Shown in pieces: positions 9,914 to 18,816 of a stretch of 36,815 nt of DNA; within the stretch, counting starts at the first letter, position 1, and the number at the start of each line of letters is the position of its first letter. Source of the stretch: Sandarakinorhabdus oryzae (GTDB lineage: Bacteria; Pseudomonadota; Alphaproteobacteria; Sphingomonadales; Sphingomonadaceae); NCBI RefSeq assembly GCF_009733735.1, contig NZ_WNJP01000011.1, positions 1 through 36,815 of the forward strand, given 5' to 3'. Position numbers and translations under genes: made by a program. Under the pieces are notes generated by a model. The model was given only the letters and a program-made list of their open reading frames with translations, searched no databases and was not told where the DNA came from.

Positions 9914-11667
9914 TGCCCGTCCTCCCCGTCAAACAGGCCGCCTTGCAGGGGATTGCGCGCGGGTGGTGGCGCGTCATCCTCCACCGCCTCCGCCATCGGC
10001 AGGTTGGCGACGTTCAGCGAATAGTCGTCATGCCCCCATTCGCATTTGGAGCGGATGTGGTTGGGGATTTTGCGCAAGGTGAGGTTGGCGAATTGATCGG
10101 CATTGCCGCGCCATGCGGAACACAGGATCAGTAGCGAACGATCCGGCCCGACATCATCGGACAGCGCGGCCAGCTCATCCGGCCCCAGCGTCTGCGTGGT
10201 GACATAGAGGAAGTCGCGCTCGCTCGATTGACCCTGCTGCCACCAGATATCGGGGCTTGGCTGATAAGTGTAGCCTTCCAGCTTGCACAGCGCCTCCGCC
10301 AGCATCGCCGCGTCATAGTCCCGGCTTATGATCTCGCGACCCCACTTGTCCTTTTCAAGCAGGCTTGGTGCAAGCTCGTAGTAGCGGAAGCCACCGCCAC
10401 CCTTCCAATCGACCGCTTTGCTGATCCCGCCCTGGTCGCTGCCATTAATCACTTTTTGGAGGCGTGGCAGAATGTGAGTGTGAGCTTGGTCCCTCAGCTC
10501 CACCATAATCCAGCGGCGTCCCATCTTGTGAGCAGCTGCTCCCGTAGTTCCAGACCCACCAAATGAATCTAGGACCCAATCTCCCGGGTTTGTCGATAAA
10601 TCAAGGCAGCGCTTGATGAGCGCCTCCGGCTTCTTGCCTTTTGGAAAATCGACACCGCCCTCGTTATGCAAATTGTTAGACAGGATGTCGTCCCAAATAC
10701 TAGTCAGCGGCTCACCGGCAACATACTGACCATCGACGAGCTTTAGCTTGTCCGCATAAAAAAGGATACGCTGTCCGCCGATGAAATACATATCCGAGAG
10801 GTTCGGCCGTTCGAGCTTGAAAACCTCTCGGGGGGCACTTTTGGATGCATCAATCATTTCGCGCGCAGCTGAGCTGACCGCGTTATAGTCTGGTCTCGCA
10901 AGCTGTATTACCGCCTCAGCATTTGCATGAACAAATGCGGTCATCTCAGTCTCAAAGTCATCTCCGAGTGCCTTTTTCACCGCCTTTTCTGGGATACCTT
11001 TGGCGTCTGAAAAGGCTCGCATCAATGTGCAGAAACGCCATTCAGCAAATGGTTCGGCGACGTTCTCAATGAACTGTCCGTAACGCTTATCGCGCTCAAA
11101 CCGTGCAGTGAAAACACGGTTTGGCTTCCAAACCGATTTATCCTTAGCGTAGATGAGGATAAAGTTGGACGTACTGACAAGTCCGGGATTGATGGACTTG
11201 TGGCCGGTTGCAGAACCCTGTTTGAAAGTGGCGATGTTTATGCGGTTCCGCCGGCCAAAAATTTCGTCGGTTAGAACGGTAAGATAGGCAAGTTCGTTGT
11301 CATCGATGTGGATAAACAAGGTTCCGTCGGGAGCCATCAATCGATGAATGATTTCCAGCCGATCACGGATCAAAGCAAGCCATAGCGAATGCTCAAGACC
11401 ATCCTCATAATGATCAAACGCTTGTTGGGTATTGAATGGCGGATCAATGTACACGCACTTCACCTGACCTGCAAAATCCGCCTCCAAGGCCTTCAGCGCG
11501 AGCAAATTGTCGCCATGGATCAGGATATTGTCGAAGATGTCATTGTCACTCACCCGCGCCGCTGCGTGATAGCTTCTCTCAGGAATCTCCCTCAGAATGC
11601 GCGGTTCCAGCCGGGGCCGGTTCTCCTTGCCCACCCATGTCAGTTCAAGTTTCTGCTTCTTCGTCAT
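9910..11667 (-). CDS. mod: Type III Mod subunit: beta-class adenine-N6 DNA methyltransferase
   Basis: Mod recognises the target sequence and methylates an adenine in one strand, and it gives Res its specificity. In this 585-residue protein the catalytic motif IV DPPF (75-78, within CVYIDPPFNTQ) precedes the SAM-binding motif I FGGSGTTG (369-376). This order defines the beta class used by type III enzymes. The variable stretch between them, about residues 150-320, is probably the target recognition domain. The start codon overlaps the stop of the AIPR gene (ATGA), and the stop overlaps the res start in the same way, so the three proteins are probably made in fixed proportion. The recognition sequence cannot be predicted from sequence alone. 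Confidence 0.92.
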   Translation of the reverse strand: MTKKQKLELTWVGKENRPRLEPRILREIPERSYHAAARVSDNDIFDNILIHGDNLLALKALEADFAGQVKCVYIDPPFNTQQAFDHYEDGLEHSLWLALIRDRLEIIHRLMAPDGTLFIHIDDNELAYLTVLTDEIFGRRNRINIATFKQGSATGHKSINPGLVSTSNFILIYAKDKSVWKPNRVFTARFERDKRYGQFIENVAEPFAEWRFCTLMRAFSDAKGIPEKAVKKALGDDFETEMTAFVHANAEAVIQLARPDYNAVSSAAREMIDASKSAPREVFKLERPNLSDMYFIGGQRILFYADKLKLVDGQYVAGEPLTSIWDDILSNNLHNEGGVDFPKGKKPEALIKRCLDLSTNPGDWVLDSFGGSGTTGAAAHKMGRRWIMVELRDQAHTHILPRLQKVINGSDQGGISKAVDWKGGGGFRYYELAPSLLEKDKWGREIISRDYDAAMLAEALCKLEGYTYQPSPDIWWQQGQSSERDFLYVTTQTLGPDELAALSDDVGPDRSLLILCSAWRGNADQFANLTLRKIPNHIRSKCEWGHDDYSLNVANLPMAEAVEDDAPPPARNPLQGGLFDGEDGQ

Positions 11668-13514
11668 GTGATATCGGTTTCATTCGGCTGGGGCGGCGCA
11701 ACGGCGGGAGCTGCCTGCCCTTGATTCTGAGGTTGGAAGATAGCAGCCTTTAGCGCACCAAACAGGTTTTGGCAGTCGCCTTGGGTCTTAAACACCGATT
11801 GGAAGTCGCGCTGCGTCGTTAACACCTGCAGCCCACCAAGGACCGCCTCATAGGCCGCAAAGCCTTTGGCCACGGCCTGAGCGAGCAGCTTCTCGGCATA
11901 GTCCGACACAGCGGCAGAGATCGCGGCCTGCTCGTCGGCCGTCAACGCTAAGGCTTCGCCCTCCTGCGGCTTAAGCCTAACATAAATCGCCGACAGGACG
12001 ATCCAACGCGCATTCGTGTAAAACGACTTGGTTGCTCCATTGGCCGCTTTGGCGCTGTCCCCCATCCCTTTCAGCACGATCCGCTGCGCTTGGACCGCGC
12101 GCCAAGCCGACCGTGCCGAAAGGCCTTGCGGAAACACGCGCTGGTGGCGGCTGGGGCACAGGACATCATCCGGAAAGGCAACGTCCAACGACAGAAGCGA
12201 GGGCCGGTTTGCGGCAACGCGGGTCACGAGATCGCAATCTGCGGCGTTGGCCAGACACGCGCATGCCGTCAACGCCTCATCAATGGTGAAGTTTGTCTCG
12301 TCGGCGTCAGGCGTATCCTCATCAATGCGGTAATGATAACCGATCCCATGCGGCCTCAGGGTCGATGCCATTTGCGCATGCAGTGGATAGGCGGCGGCAA
12401 AGTCTTTGAGGAGCACGGTGTTCTGAAAGTTCGCCGTCCGCGAAATCCGATCCGCAAAAGCACGGTCATCCACGCACTTTTCCAGCGATACGATCTTGAT
12501 AAAGGCGAACCCTTTCGGAGCAGCATCACCTTCGGGAACCTGAACGCATTTGGCGATAGAGCCAAGCGTTTGTGCGCCATTGATGATGGCAAAGCCCTTG
12601 GCGGTTACCCGCTTGCGTTCCGCGTTGGTTCGATCAACGGGGTAGAGCTCCAGCCGGTCGCAGTAAGCAGTCAGCCCGTTGTTGAGATAGTGGAATAGCT
12701 GCGCCTCATCTGAGAGCGTTTTCTGGATGTCCTCGTTAACCTCGGTACTGCCTTTGAAACCCCTGATGTTCGCGCGCACCAGCTTTGCGCCGTGTTCGTC
12801 GTAAAGCGCCTTCAGCTTCTCTAGCGGGATCAAACCATAGATGGTTTCGTAAGGCGTGGTGACATAGCCAGGGCGAACGATCTCAAGCTCGACCGTTTCG
12901 ATCCCCGGCCCAACATCCCCGCCACTGACCCAATCATTCAAAGTGGTCAGGTTTACCGCTTGGAACGCGAAATAATCGTCTGTTTGATCAAGCGCGAGCT
13001 TCGCGCGCAAGCTTTCAAACAAATGTTTGCGGTCCTCGGAAACAAACGAAAGGCCTGAATAGCACAGCACGGCCCGGGCCTGCGTTGACGCGTTCTTTAG
13101 AGCCGCTTCAAGCTGGGGACGTAAGGCGGTGATTTTCGCGTTTTCTGCAAAGGCATCAAAACGCCCTTCGAGCATGTTTTCAAGGCCGGTCTTGAACTTA
13201 GTAACGTCTCCCAAGTCCGGTTCGCCCGTCCCTGAATGAATGTACTTCGACTGAACCAGCCAAAGCGTATTGGTGACAGGGGAAAAGTAGATTCCATCAA
13301 TTCCGCCATCGCCACCGCCATCGACGACGCCTGCGGCGGCATCTTGAATTGATGCACCACCAAGCTTGTGGAGCGCATAGGCGGCGAGCGCCCTGCTAAG
13401 AAAATCCCGCTCATTTTGATCCGCATCGCCATTTGCCTTGATCGGTAAATGGCCGTCGAAAAGCTCATGAAGCTTGGGCGCTAACGCCAGAACTTCAATC
13501 GGACGATCCGCCAT
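11664..13514 (-). CDS. AIPR-family protein with a PD-(D/E)XK-like N-terminus
   Basis: The 616-residue product matches the AIPR (abortive infection phage resistance) family by its central features: YVTTPYETIYGLIPL, FKGSTEVNEDIQKTL, FHYLNNGLTAYCD and the IINGAQTLGS motif at roughly residues 215-320. Members of this family are found with restriction and abortive-infection genes, but their biochemistry is poorly known. The N-terminus has VDGGGDGGIDGIY (D73) followed by WLVQSK (Q88, K90), the spacing of a D-x(n)-(E/Q)-x-K nuclease core. I chose the ATG that overlaps the helicase stop as TGATG, with GGAG nine bases before it, over an earlier GTG. It lies between the SNF2 helicase and mod, both overlapping. 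Confidence 0.85.
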   Translation of the reverse strand: MADRPIEVLALAPKLHELFDGHLPIKANGDADQNERDFLSRALAAYALHKLGGASIQDAAAGVVDGGGDGGIDGIYFSPVTNTLWLVQSKYIHSGTGEPDLGDVTKFKTGLENMLEGRFDAFAENAKITALRPQLEAALKNASTQARAVLCYSGLSFVSEDRKHLFESLRAKLALDQTDDYFAFQAVNLTTLNDWVSGGDVGPGIETVELEIVRPGYVTTPYETIYGLIPLEKLKALYDEHGAKLVRANIRGFKGSTEVNEDIQKTLSDEAQLFHYLNNGLTAYCDRLELYPVDRTNAERKRVTAKGFAIINGAQTLGSIAKCVQVPEGDAAPKGFAFIKIVSLEKCVDDRAFADRISRTANFQNTVLLKDFAAAYPLHAQMASTLRPHGIGYHYRIDEDTPDADETNFTIDEALTACACLANAADCDLVTRVAANRPSLLSLDVAFPDDVLCPSRHQRVFPQGLSARSAWRAVQAQRIVLKGMGDSAKAANGATKSFYTNARWIVLSAIYVRLKPQEGEALALTADEQAAISAAVSDYAEKLLAQAVAKGFAAYEAVLGGLQVLTTQRDFQSVFKTQGDCQNLFGALKAAIFQPQNQGQAAPAVAPPQPNETDIT

Positions 13515-16378
13515 CAGATGACGCTCCACCGGATCGTGAAGAGGTTTTCTTCATCGACCTTTTGCTCAAGCCTCGCCTCGATATTGTTGATGAGCTCGGC
13601 CCGCTGCTCATCGATGCGGTCCTGTGCATCGAACAGTGAGCGCCGCTTGCTATTGCGCTCGCTTTCCAGCGCCTTGACGGCCTTTTGGCCCGCCAGCTTA
13701 TCCTCAAGCGTCAGCGCCGCCGTTGCCGCACGCCTGGCCTCTTTAATCTGCCGGTCAATCTCTCTGATCTCACGTTCCAGTCCAACTTTCAGATCATCTG
13801 CCCAACCGTCGAGTTTGGTCGCCTCTTCCTCGAAGAAACGGGCATTGCGCTCCGAGATGGCCTGCCGAACATGCGCCCGCTGTTGATCGATAGCATTGGC
13901 AAGTGCAGCATCAATCAGGATTGGAACGGCAACCTCGGAGCCTACCGCACCGCCGACCGTCATCAAGCGGCTGGTCATCTCATCGGTAAGGATCGTCCCG
14001 CCATCAGAAATGGCAGAAAGCAGCAGATGGTCTTCGCCCTGCCCCAAAGCTTCAATGCTCAGCAGCCTTGCAGTTAGCCACCCGGATTGCCCCTTAAGCG
14101 GGTTCAGGATCGAGACCTGCCCGTCATGCCCGGATAGGTCAAAGGTCATTTCAACGATAGGGAGATTACGCCCTTTCGCGCGAGCGACAATCGCCTCACC
14201 CAGTGGGTGATTGATCCGAAACAGGTGCGCTTCGCCTGTCCGTCTCGGCAGCTCATAGAGGCCAGTAGGTATCTCGTCAGCGGCCAGCCATTCGGGATGA
14301 CGCATAAGGTTGAAACTGGAGTCGTCAATAAAGTGCGCGTCATTGGCCAATTCAAACTCGGCCAAGCGCATCAGACTTCTCTCGAAGCCTTTAAGCTGCG
14401 CGGTTGTGTTTTCACTAGTATTGCGCAGCTTTTCCCTTACCTCGTCATCAAAATTTTCAAGCAACTTACGCCGTGCGTTCGTCATGGCCTCATTTATTTC
14501 AAGACTGAGCTCCAATTGCAGCTTGTCGAATGCAGCCTTGATCTCGTCATGCTGACGGCATTGCTGATAGATGCCGGCAATGCGCTTTTCGAGATCAACC
14601 CCAGATTCAATTGCCCCGAGCACCTCATCGCTGGCGCCGAAAACACCTTCAAATAGCTGAAACTTCTCGGCTAGTAGTTCATAAACACGGCGATCAGCTT
14701 CATTCTTCCGGTTTAGGAAGTTGACCACCACGACATCATGCTTTTGCCCATAGCGATGGCAGCGGCCAATGCGCTGTTCGATCCGCTGGGGATTCCAAGG
14801 CAGGTCATAATTCACGACCATCGAGCAGAACTGGAGGTTTATGCCCTCAGCGCCTGCTTCAGTCGCAATCATGATCCGCCCCTTTTCGCGGAAGTAGTCA
14901 ACCAAAGCGGAACGCATGTCCGCTGTCCGCGAACCGGTAATGCGATCCGAACCGGTATGTTTGGCCAACCAAACATCATAGATTTGCTTAGATTCTGGGT
15001 CGGTGTTGGAACCATTGAACAGGACAATGCCCTCTGCATAGTCACTGTCACCTAGAAGGCGGAGAAGGTAGCTCTGGGTCTTTCGGGACTCGGTGAAGAT
15101 GATAGCCTTCTCGGCTGCGCCAAGCTCTCGTGCCTTGTCGAAGCCGACTTTCAACGCTTTGAGAAGGGCTAGGCCTTTCGCATTATGCTCGACGGATGTG
15201 GCCAGATTCGTAAACTCACGAAGGTCGGCAATCTCGTTCCTGAGTGCTTGCGCTTCTTCGTGAGATATCGGCTCGACCTCATCATCACCCCATTCCTCGG
15301 CTGTCTCGTCGAGAACCTCGTAATCCTCATCCAACTCGTCAACGAGGTCTTGGCTAGGCTCCGCATTGTCGAGACGCTTTTGCAGGCGGTCTGCGATAGA
15401 ACCTAGTGCCCCGGCGATGGCGAAGGTCGATGATGCGAGCAACTTCCGCAGGACAAGCGTCATAAGTGATCGCTGGCTTGGTGGCAGCGCTTGAAGGTTC
15501 GAGCGCCCGAGATACTCGGTCACATGATCATAAAGACGGTCTTCAATTTCGCTCGGGTCAAACGCCTCAAGGATGGCGTGACGGCGAGTGTAGGGCACAT
15601 ATGCGGTTACCTGTCGACGCAAAGTGCGATGGCAAACGGGGCGCAGCCGCTCCTTGAGAATGTCAAACGATCGATCCTGAGATAGATTGGCAAACTGTTC
15701 GCGAAAGCTCTTCAGATCACCAAATGCGTGCTCGTCGATAAAGCTCACCAGGCCGAAAAGCTCGAGAAGCGAATTTTGCAGTGGCGTCGCGGTGAGTAGC
15801 AGCTTCTGCCTACCCTCAAAGGCCCGCTTCAAGGTATTAGCGATCACATTTGAGGGCTTGTAAACGTTCCGAAGGCGATGGGCTTCGTCCAAAACAACAA
15901 GATCCCACGCAGTTCCGCGCACATCCAATTCCTTGCTGCGGGCAAACTGGTAGGAGCAGATCGCGACGCGTCCCGGGCGGTCAAAGGGATAGCGTTCACC
16001 GCTCTTGATCAACTGGTTGTATGACTTAGCTTCAAGAATTTCGCAGGGTAGGAAGAACTTTTGACTGAGTTCCTGATGCCATTGCTTCCGCAGATTGGCA
16101 GGCGCAACGATCAGGATGCGCCGCTTGCCCTCGGCCCATCGTTGGGAAATGACCAAACCGGCTTCGATAGTTTTCCCCAATCCGACTTCATCAGCCAGCA
16201 GGGCTCCTTTTGAAAGGGGTGACGCAAAGGCGAATAGTGCCGCATCAACTTGGTGCGGGTTCATGTCGACCTGCGCACCCGCAACAGCGATCGCAAGCCG
16301 TTCCGAACTATCGGCCGAACGCCGCCGAACCAAGTCCGACGCTATGAATTTTGCGTGATACTCGTTAATGCCAGCCAT
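13514..16378 (-). CDS. SNF2/RapA-like DEAD/DEAH-box helicase (defence-associated)
   Basis: This 954-residue superfamily 2 ATPase has SNF2-type motifs: I at DEVGLGKTIEAG (GLGKT 66-70), II as LDEAHRLRN (DEAH 164-167), III as LTATPLQNSL, V as ATEAGAEGINLQ and VI as QRIGRCHRYGQ. Enzymes of this type translocate on double-stranded DNA and displace bound proteins. An acidic insert (DELDEDYEVLDETAEEW) separates the two motor lobes. The last 200 residues are rich in charged heptads and probably form a coiled coil, ending in LFTIRW. The ATG at 16378 is preferred to a TTG two codons upstream. It is the first gene of the cassette with AIPR, mod and res. SNF2 helicases also occur in class 1 DISARM (DrmD), but the DISARM core genes drmA and drmB are missing here. 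Confidence 0.9.
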   Translation of the reverse strand: MAGINEYHAKFIASDLVRRRSADSSERLAIAVAGAQVDMNPHQVDAALFAFASPLSKGALLADEVGLGKTIEAGLVISQRWAEGKRRILIVAPANLRKQWHQELSQKFFLPCEILEAKSYNQLIKSGERYPFDRPGRVAICSYQFARSKELDVRGTAWDLVVLDEAHRLRNVYKPSNVIANTLKRAFEGRQKLLLTATPLQNSLLELFGLVSFIDEHAFGDLKSFREQFANLSQDRSFDILKERLRPVCHRTLRRQVTAYVPYTRRHAILEAFDPSEIEDRLYDHVTEYLGRSNLQALPPSQRSLMTLVLRKLLASSTFAIAGALGSIADRLQKRLDNAEPSQDLVDELDEDYEVLDETAEEWGDDEVEPISHEEAQALRNEIADLREFTNLATSVEHNAKGLALLKALKVGFDKARELGAAEKAIIFTESRKTQSYLLRLLGDSDYAEGIVLFNGSNTDPESKQIYDVWLAKHTGSDRITGSRTADMRSALVDYFREKGRIMIATEAGAEGINLQFCSMVVNYDLPWNPQRIEQRIGRCHRYGQKHDVVVVNFLNRKNEADRRVYELLAEKFQLFEGVFGASDEVLGAIESGVDLEKRIAGIYQQCRQHDEIKAAFDKLQLELSLEINEAMTNARRKLLENFDDEVREKLRNTSENTTAQLKGFERSLMRLAEFELANDAHFIDDSSFNLMRHPEWLAADEIPTGLYELPRRTGEAHLFRINHPLGEAIVARAKGRNLPIVEMTFDLSGHDGQVSILNPLKGQSGWLTARLLSIEALGQGEDHLLLSAISDGGTILTDEMTSRLMTVGGAVGSEVAVPILIDAALANAIDQQRAHVRQAISERNARFFEEEATKLDGWADDLKVGLEREIREIDRQIKEARRAATAALTLEDKLAGQKAVKALESERNSKRRSLFDAQDRIDEQRAELINNIEARLEQKVDEENLFTIRWSVI

Positions 16379-16430
16379 AACCAAGGGTTAGCCGAGGCTC
16401 GTCGATAGGTCATGCGGAATCTTGATCGGG

Positions 16431-16449
16431 TTTGGCAGTGCTTGCCACA
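16431..16449. promoter_or_regulatory. Operator-like inverted repeat in the divergent promoter region
   Basis: Between the helicase cassette and the divergent GIY-YIG gene (about 138 bases) the arms TGGCA and TGCCA flank a five-base spacer, and the symmetry extends imperfectly on each side (TTTGGCA against TGCCACA). A site here could control both transcription units. No convincing -35/-10 pair could be assigned, and a five-base arm can arise by chance. Confidence 0.25.
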
Positions 16450-16516
16450 ACAAAGTCTTTTCGCCTGGTGAATTGAAGGCGGCATACATTAACATCCAAC
16501 GGAGGGTCATTCAAAA

Positions 16517-17146
16517 ATGAGCGGCGGGATCGTCTATATTCTGACCAATGAAGCAATGCCGGGATATGTCAAGATTGGCCTCACGCAACAGGATGATGTC
16601 GGGGATCGGGTAAGGCAGCTTGATAACACTTCGATCCCGGTTCCTTTCGAGTGCTACTTCGCGGCCCATGTGCCCGATTGCCGAAAGGTTGAGCGAACGC
16701 TGCATTTCGTCTTCGGTGGACGACGCGCGCGGCGCAACCGTGAGTTCTTCACGATCGATCCAGACTTGGCGAAGGCTATCATCGAGTTGGTCGCCATCGA
16801 CAAGGTTTCCCTGACCGATGCAGAACAATCTATCGACAAGGAGGAGCGGCGCGAAATCGAGGATATGCGCAAACGCCGTGAGGTGAGGACCTTCCCGAGC
16901 ATGAATATTCCCGTTGGCAGCGTGCTGACGTTCATCAAGGATGAAACGGTCACCTGCACCGTAGCCGGCCCGCGCAAGGTCAACTTTCGAGGCGAAGAAA
17001 TGAGCCCGTCCAAGGCTGCGCTGCTTGTCATCCATGAAATGGGATACGATTGGCCAGCAGTCAGCGGTATGGCCTATTGGGCCTACGAGGGGGTCAAGAT
17101 CGGCGACTATGGAAACCGAGAAATCGCAGATGACGATGATGCCTAG
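16517..17146 (+). CDS. GIY-YIG nuclease-like protein (T5orf172/MUG113 type)
   Basis: The 209-residue product begins with a GIY-YIG fold: GIVYILTN (residues 4-11) and YVKIG (17-21), then the conserved arginines of DRVRQL (R31, R33), and KVERTLHFVF with E59 and H63, as in the T5orf172 subgroup. GIY-YIG domains of this subgroup are usually endonucleases. The C-terminal part (MSPSKAALLVIHEMGYDWPAVSG) resembles the small DUF4357/RAMA-like modules attached to restriction proteins; I am less sure of that. A CGGAGGG ribosome site lies 10-11 bases before the ATG. It is divergent from the helicase cassette, and a protein with a possible second nuclease core follows 40 bases later. Confidence 0.75.
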   Translation: MSGGIVYILTNEAMPGYVKIGLTQQDDVGDRVRQLDNTSIPVPFECYFAAHVPDCRKVERTLHFVFGGRRARRNREFFTIDPDLAKAIIELVAIDKVSLTDAEQSIDKEERREIEDMRKRREVRTFPSMNIPVGSVLTFIKDETVTCTVAGPRKVNFRGEEMSPSKAALLVIHEMGYDWPAVSGMAYWAYEGVKIGDYGNREIADDDDA

Positions 17147-17186
17147 CCGGTCCCTAGTCCAAACTCATCATTGCTGGAATTAGTCT

Positions 17187-18572
17187 ATGGCTCGAGCTGG
17201 GGGCTACATCCTAAAGGTGTCTAAGAGTCGGCAAGAGGCACTCTTGAACGACCTCGACGTACGAGGTCTTTTTGCCGAGGCGGTTCCGTATTTTCAGCAT
17301 AGTCGCAACGCTCCTTTGATTTGCTTCATCAGTTTCCAGCCGGGATATGTAACTCATATTGGCAAAGGCCGAAGAGGAGTTAGCGCTGGAACTGACCTTA
17401 GCCGCCTAAATGTCACTGAGGTGGTCGAACTTCCCGAACCGATCAGTTTTCGCGACATACGAGACGAGCTTGACGGTCACGTTTACCGACACATCGATCA
17501 GCGACTTAGAAGCGGGGGATTGCTGCCGCCAGCCAGCTTTTCGGCACTTGTCGATGCGCTCAGCGAACTGGCTCCGGATTTGGCGTCAACGTTGCAAAGC
17601 TACAGCCGAAGCCGAGCGCAGCGCATTTCTTCTTTGCCAGAGCGTGCGCGAGATAATCTTGCAGAACAAAAGGAAAGTGTGGCGATTGCGATGTCAATCG
17701 CAGGAATAGACAAACGCCAACTTGCAGATTGGCAGCCTCCTGCGGACATGGACGCATCAACCTCTTATCTGGATGGGCTAGATGCATTTCGCGCCCGTGA
17801 AGACGCAATGGTTATCGCCGATTTACGTCGCATGCCCGGCTTTGATCAAGTTCGCGAAATGACCCACGGGAGCGCGGTGTTTGAAAACGACTTCTCTCGT
17901 TTGACCGTAACAATTGCCAACCATCTTCCGCTGGAGGAGCAACTAGGCGTGGACCTGATCTACTTTAACGAAACATTTCAGTCGTTTGTCATGGTCCAAT
18001 ACAAGGCGATGGAGCAGGTCGAGGGCGCAAGCGAAGCAGTGTTTCGCTTTCCATCAGCTCAGCTTGATATCGAAATATCGCGTATGGACGACCACTTGAA
18101 CCATATTCGCCACGCCACTGGCAATGGAACTCGGACTGACTATCGGTTTTTTGAGAACCCGTTCTTTCTGAAATTCTGTCCCAGACTGAACTTCAATCCC
18201 GACGATACCGGCTTGGTTAAAGGGATGTATATTCCTTTAGATTACTGGCGTCTGTGCGCAACAGATGAGGAACTGGTTGGTCCGAGAGGTGGTCGTGCTC
18301 TGACCTACAGCAATGTCGGTCGTCACCTTAACAACACCGAGTTTGTGCAAGTCGTTTCGAAGGGCTGGATCGGCACCAATGCTGCACAATCAGCCCTTCT
18401 TATACCTTTGATCCGTGAGGTCATACAAACTGGTCGCGCGGTCACCCTCGCTGTTAAAATCGACAAACGGCCGCCGGATGGCGAAGGGGAAAGTTCGCTA
18501 GAAGAATGGATGAACGCCGAAGGAACTCGGGCGGATGAATCAGTCCAAATCCGGCTGAACGAATCCTTTTGA
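17187..18572 (+). CDS. Uncharacterised 461-residue protein, possible PD-(D/E)XK-like nuclease
   Basis: I do not recognise the family. The N-terminal 90 residues (YILKVSKSR..., FQPGYVTHIGKGRRGVSAGTDLSRL) look like a compact alpha/beta module. The middle contains GVDLIYFN (D256) followed after a beta-strand-like gap by FVMVQYKAM (Q271, K273). This D-x(14)-Q-x-K arrangement with hydrophobic strands is what a PD-(D/E)XK core with a Gln substitution would show, and it closely parallels the IDGIYFS...LWLVQSK segment of the neighbouring AIPR protein. Base composition is lower in GC than the backbone. It follows the GIY-YIG gene with no room for a terminator, so the two probably form one unit. The nuclease call is inference. 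Confidence 0.6.
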   Translation: MARAGGYILKVSKSRQEALLNDLDVRGLFAEAVPYFQHSRNAPLICFISFQPGYVTHIGKGRRGVSAGTDLSRLNVTEVVELPEPISFRDIRDELDGHVYRHIDQRLRSGGLLPPASFSALVDALSELAPDLASTLQSYSRSRAQRISSLPERARDNLAEQKESVAIAMSIAGIDKRQLADWQPPADMDASTSYLDGLDAFRAREDAMVIADLRRMPGFDQVREMTHGSAVFENDFSRLTVTIANHLPLEEQLGVDLIYFNETFQSFVMVQYKAMEQVEGASEAVFRFPSAQLDIEISRMDDHLNHIRHATGNGTRTDYRFFENPFFLKFCPRLNFNPDDTGLVKGMYIPLDYWRLCATDEELVGPRGGRALTYSNVGRHLNNTEFVQVVSKGWIGTNAAQSALLIPLIREVIQTGRAVTLAVKIDKRPPDGEGESSLEEWMNAEGTRADESVQIRLNESF

Positions 18573-18816
18573 GGCAAGCTGCGAGAAGCCCAATCGGCTA
18601 TTGGAGCTGCAGAACCGTGCGCCGCATCTCCAGCTATTGATACTAGACCAGGGACGTTTTCACTCAACAGAAGGCTGACGGAGCTGCCCCAAGTCACAGT
18701 ATTTCGTTAAAAAGCTAGCTTGAGAGACACAGAGCCGCCGTCCGAAGAGCCAGAGGTTGGGCCTGAGACGCAGCCGATCTCGATGTATGATGCCGTCCGA
18801 GACGACGGAGACATCC

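Noticed and set aside
7235-16378. DISARM system
   Set aside because: The SNF2 helicase and a methyltransferase recall class 1 DISARM, but DrmA- and DrmB-type proteins are absent and the methyltransferase is a type III Mod paired with Res. The PLD-like gene is far away and not of the DrmC layout as far as I can see.
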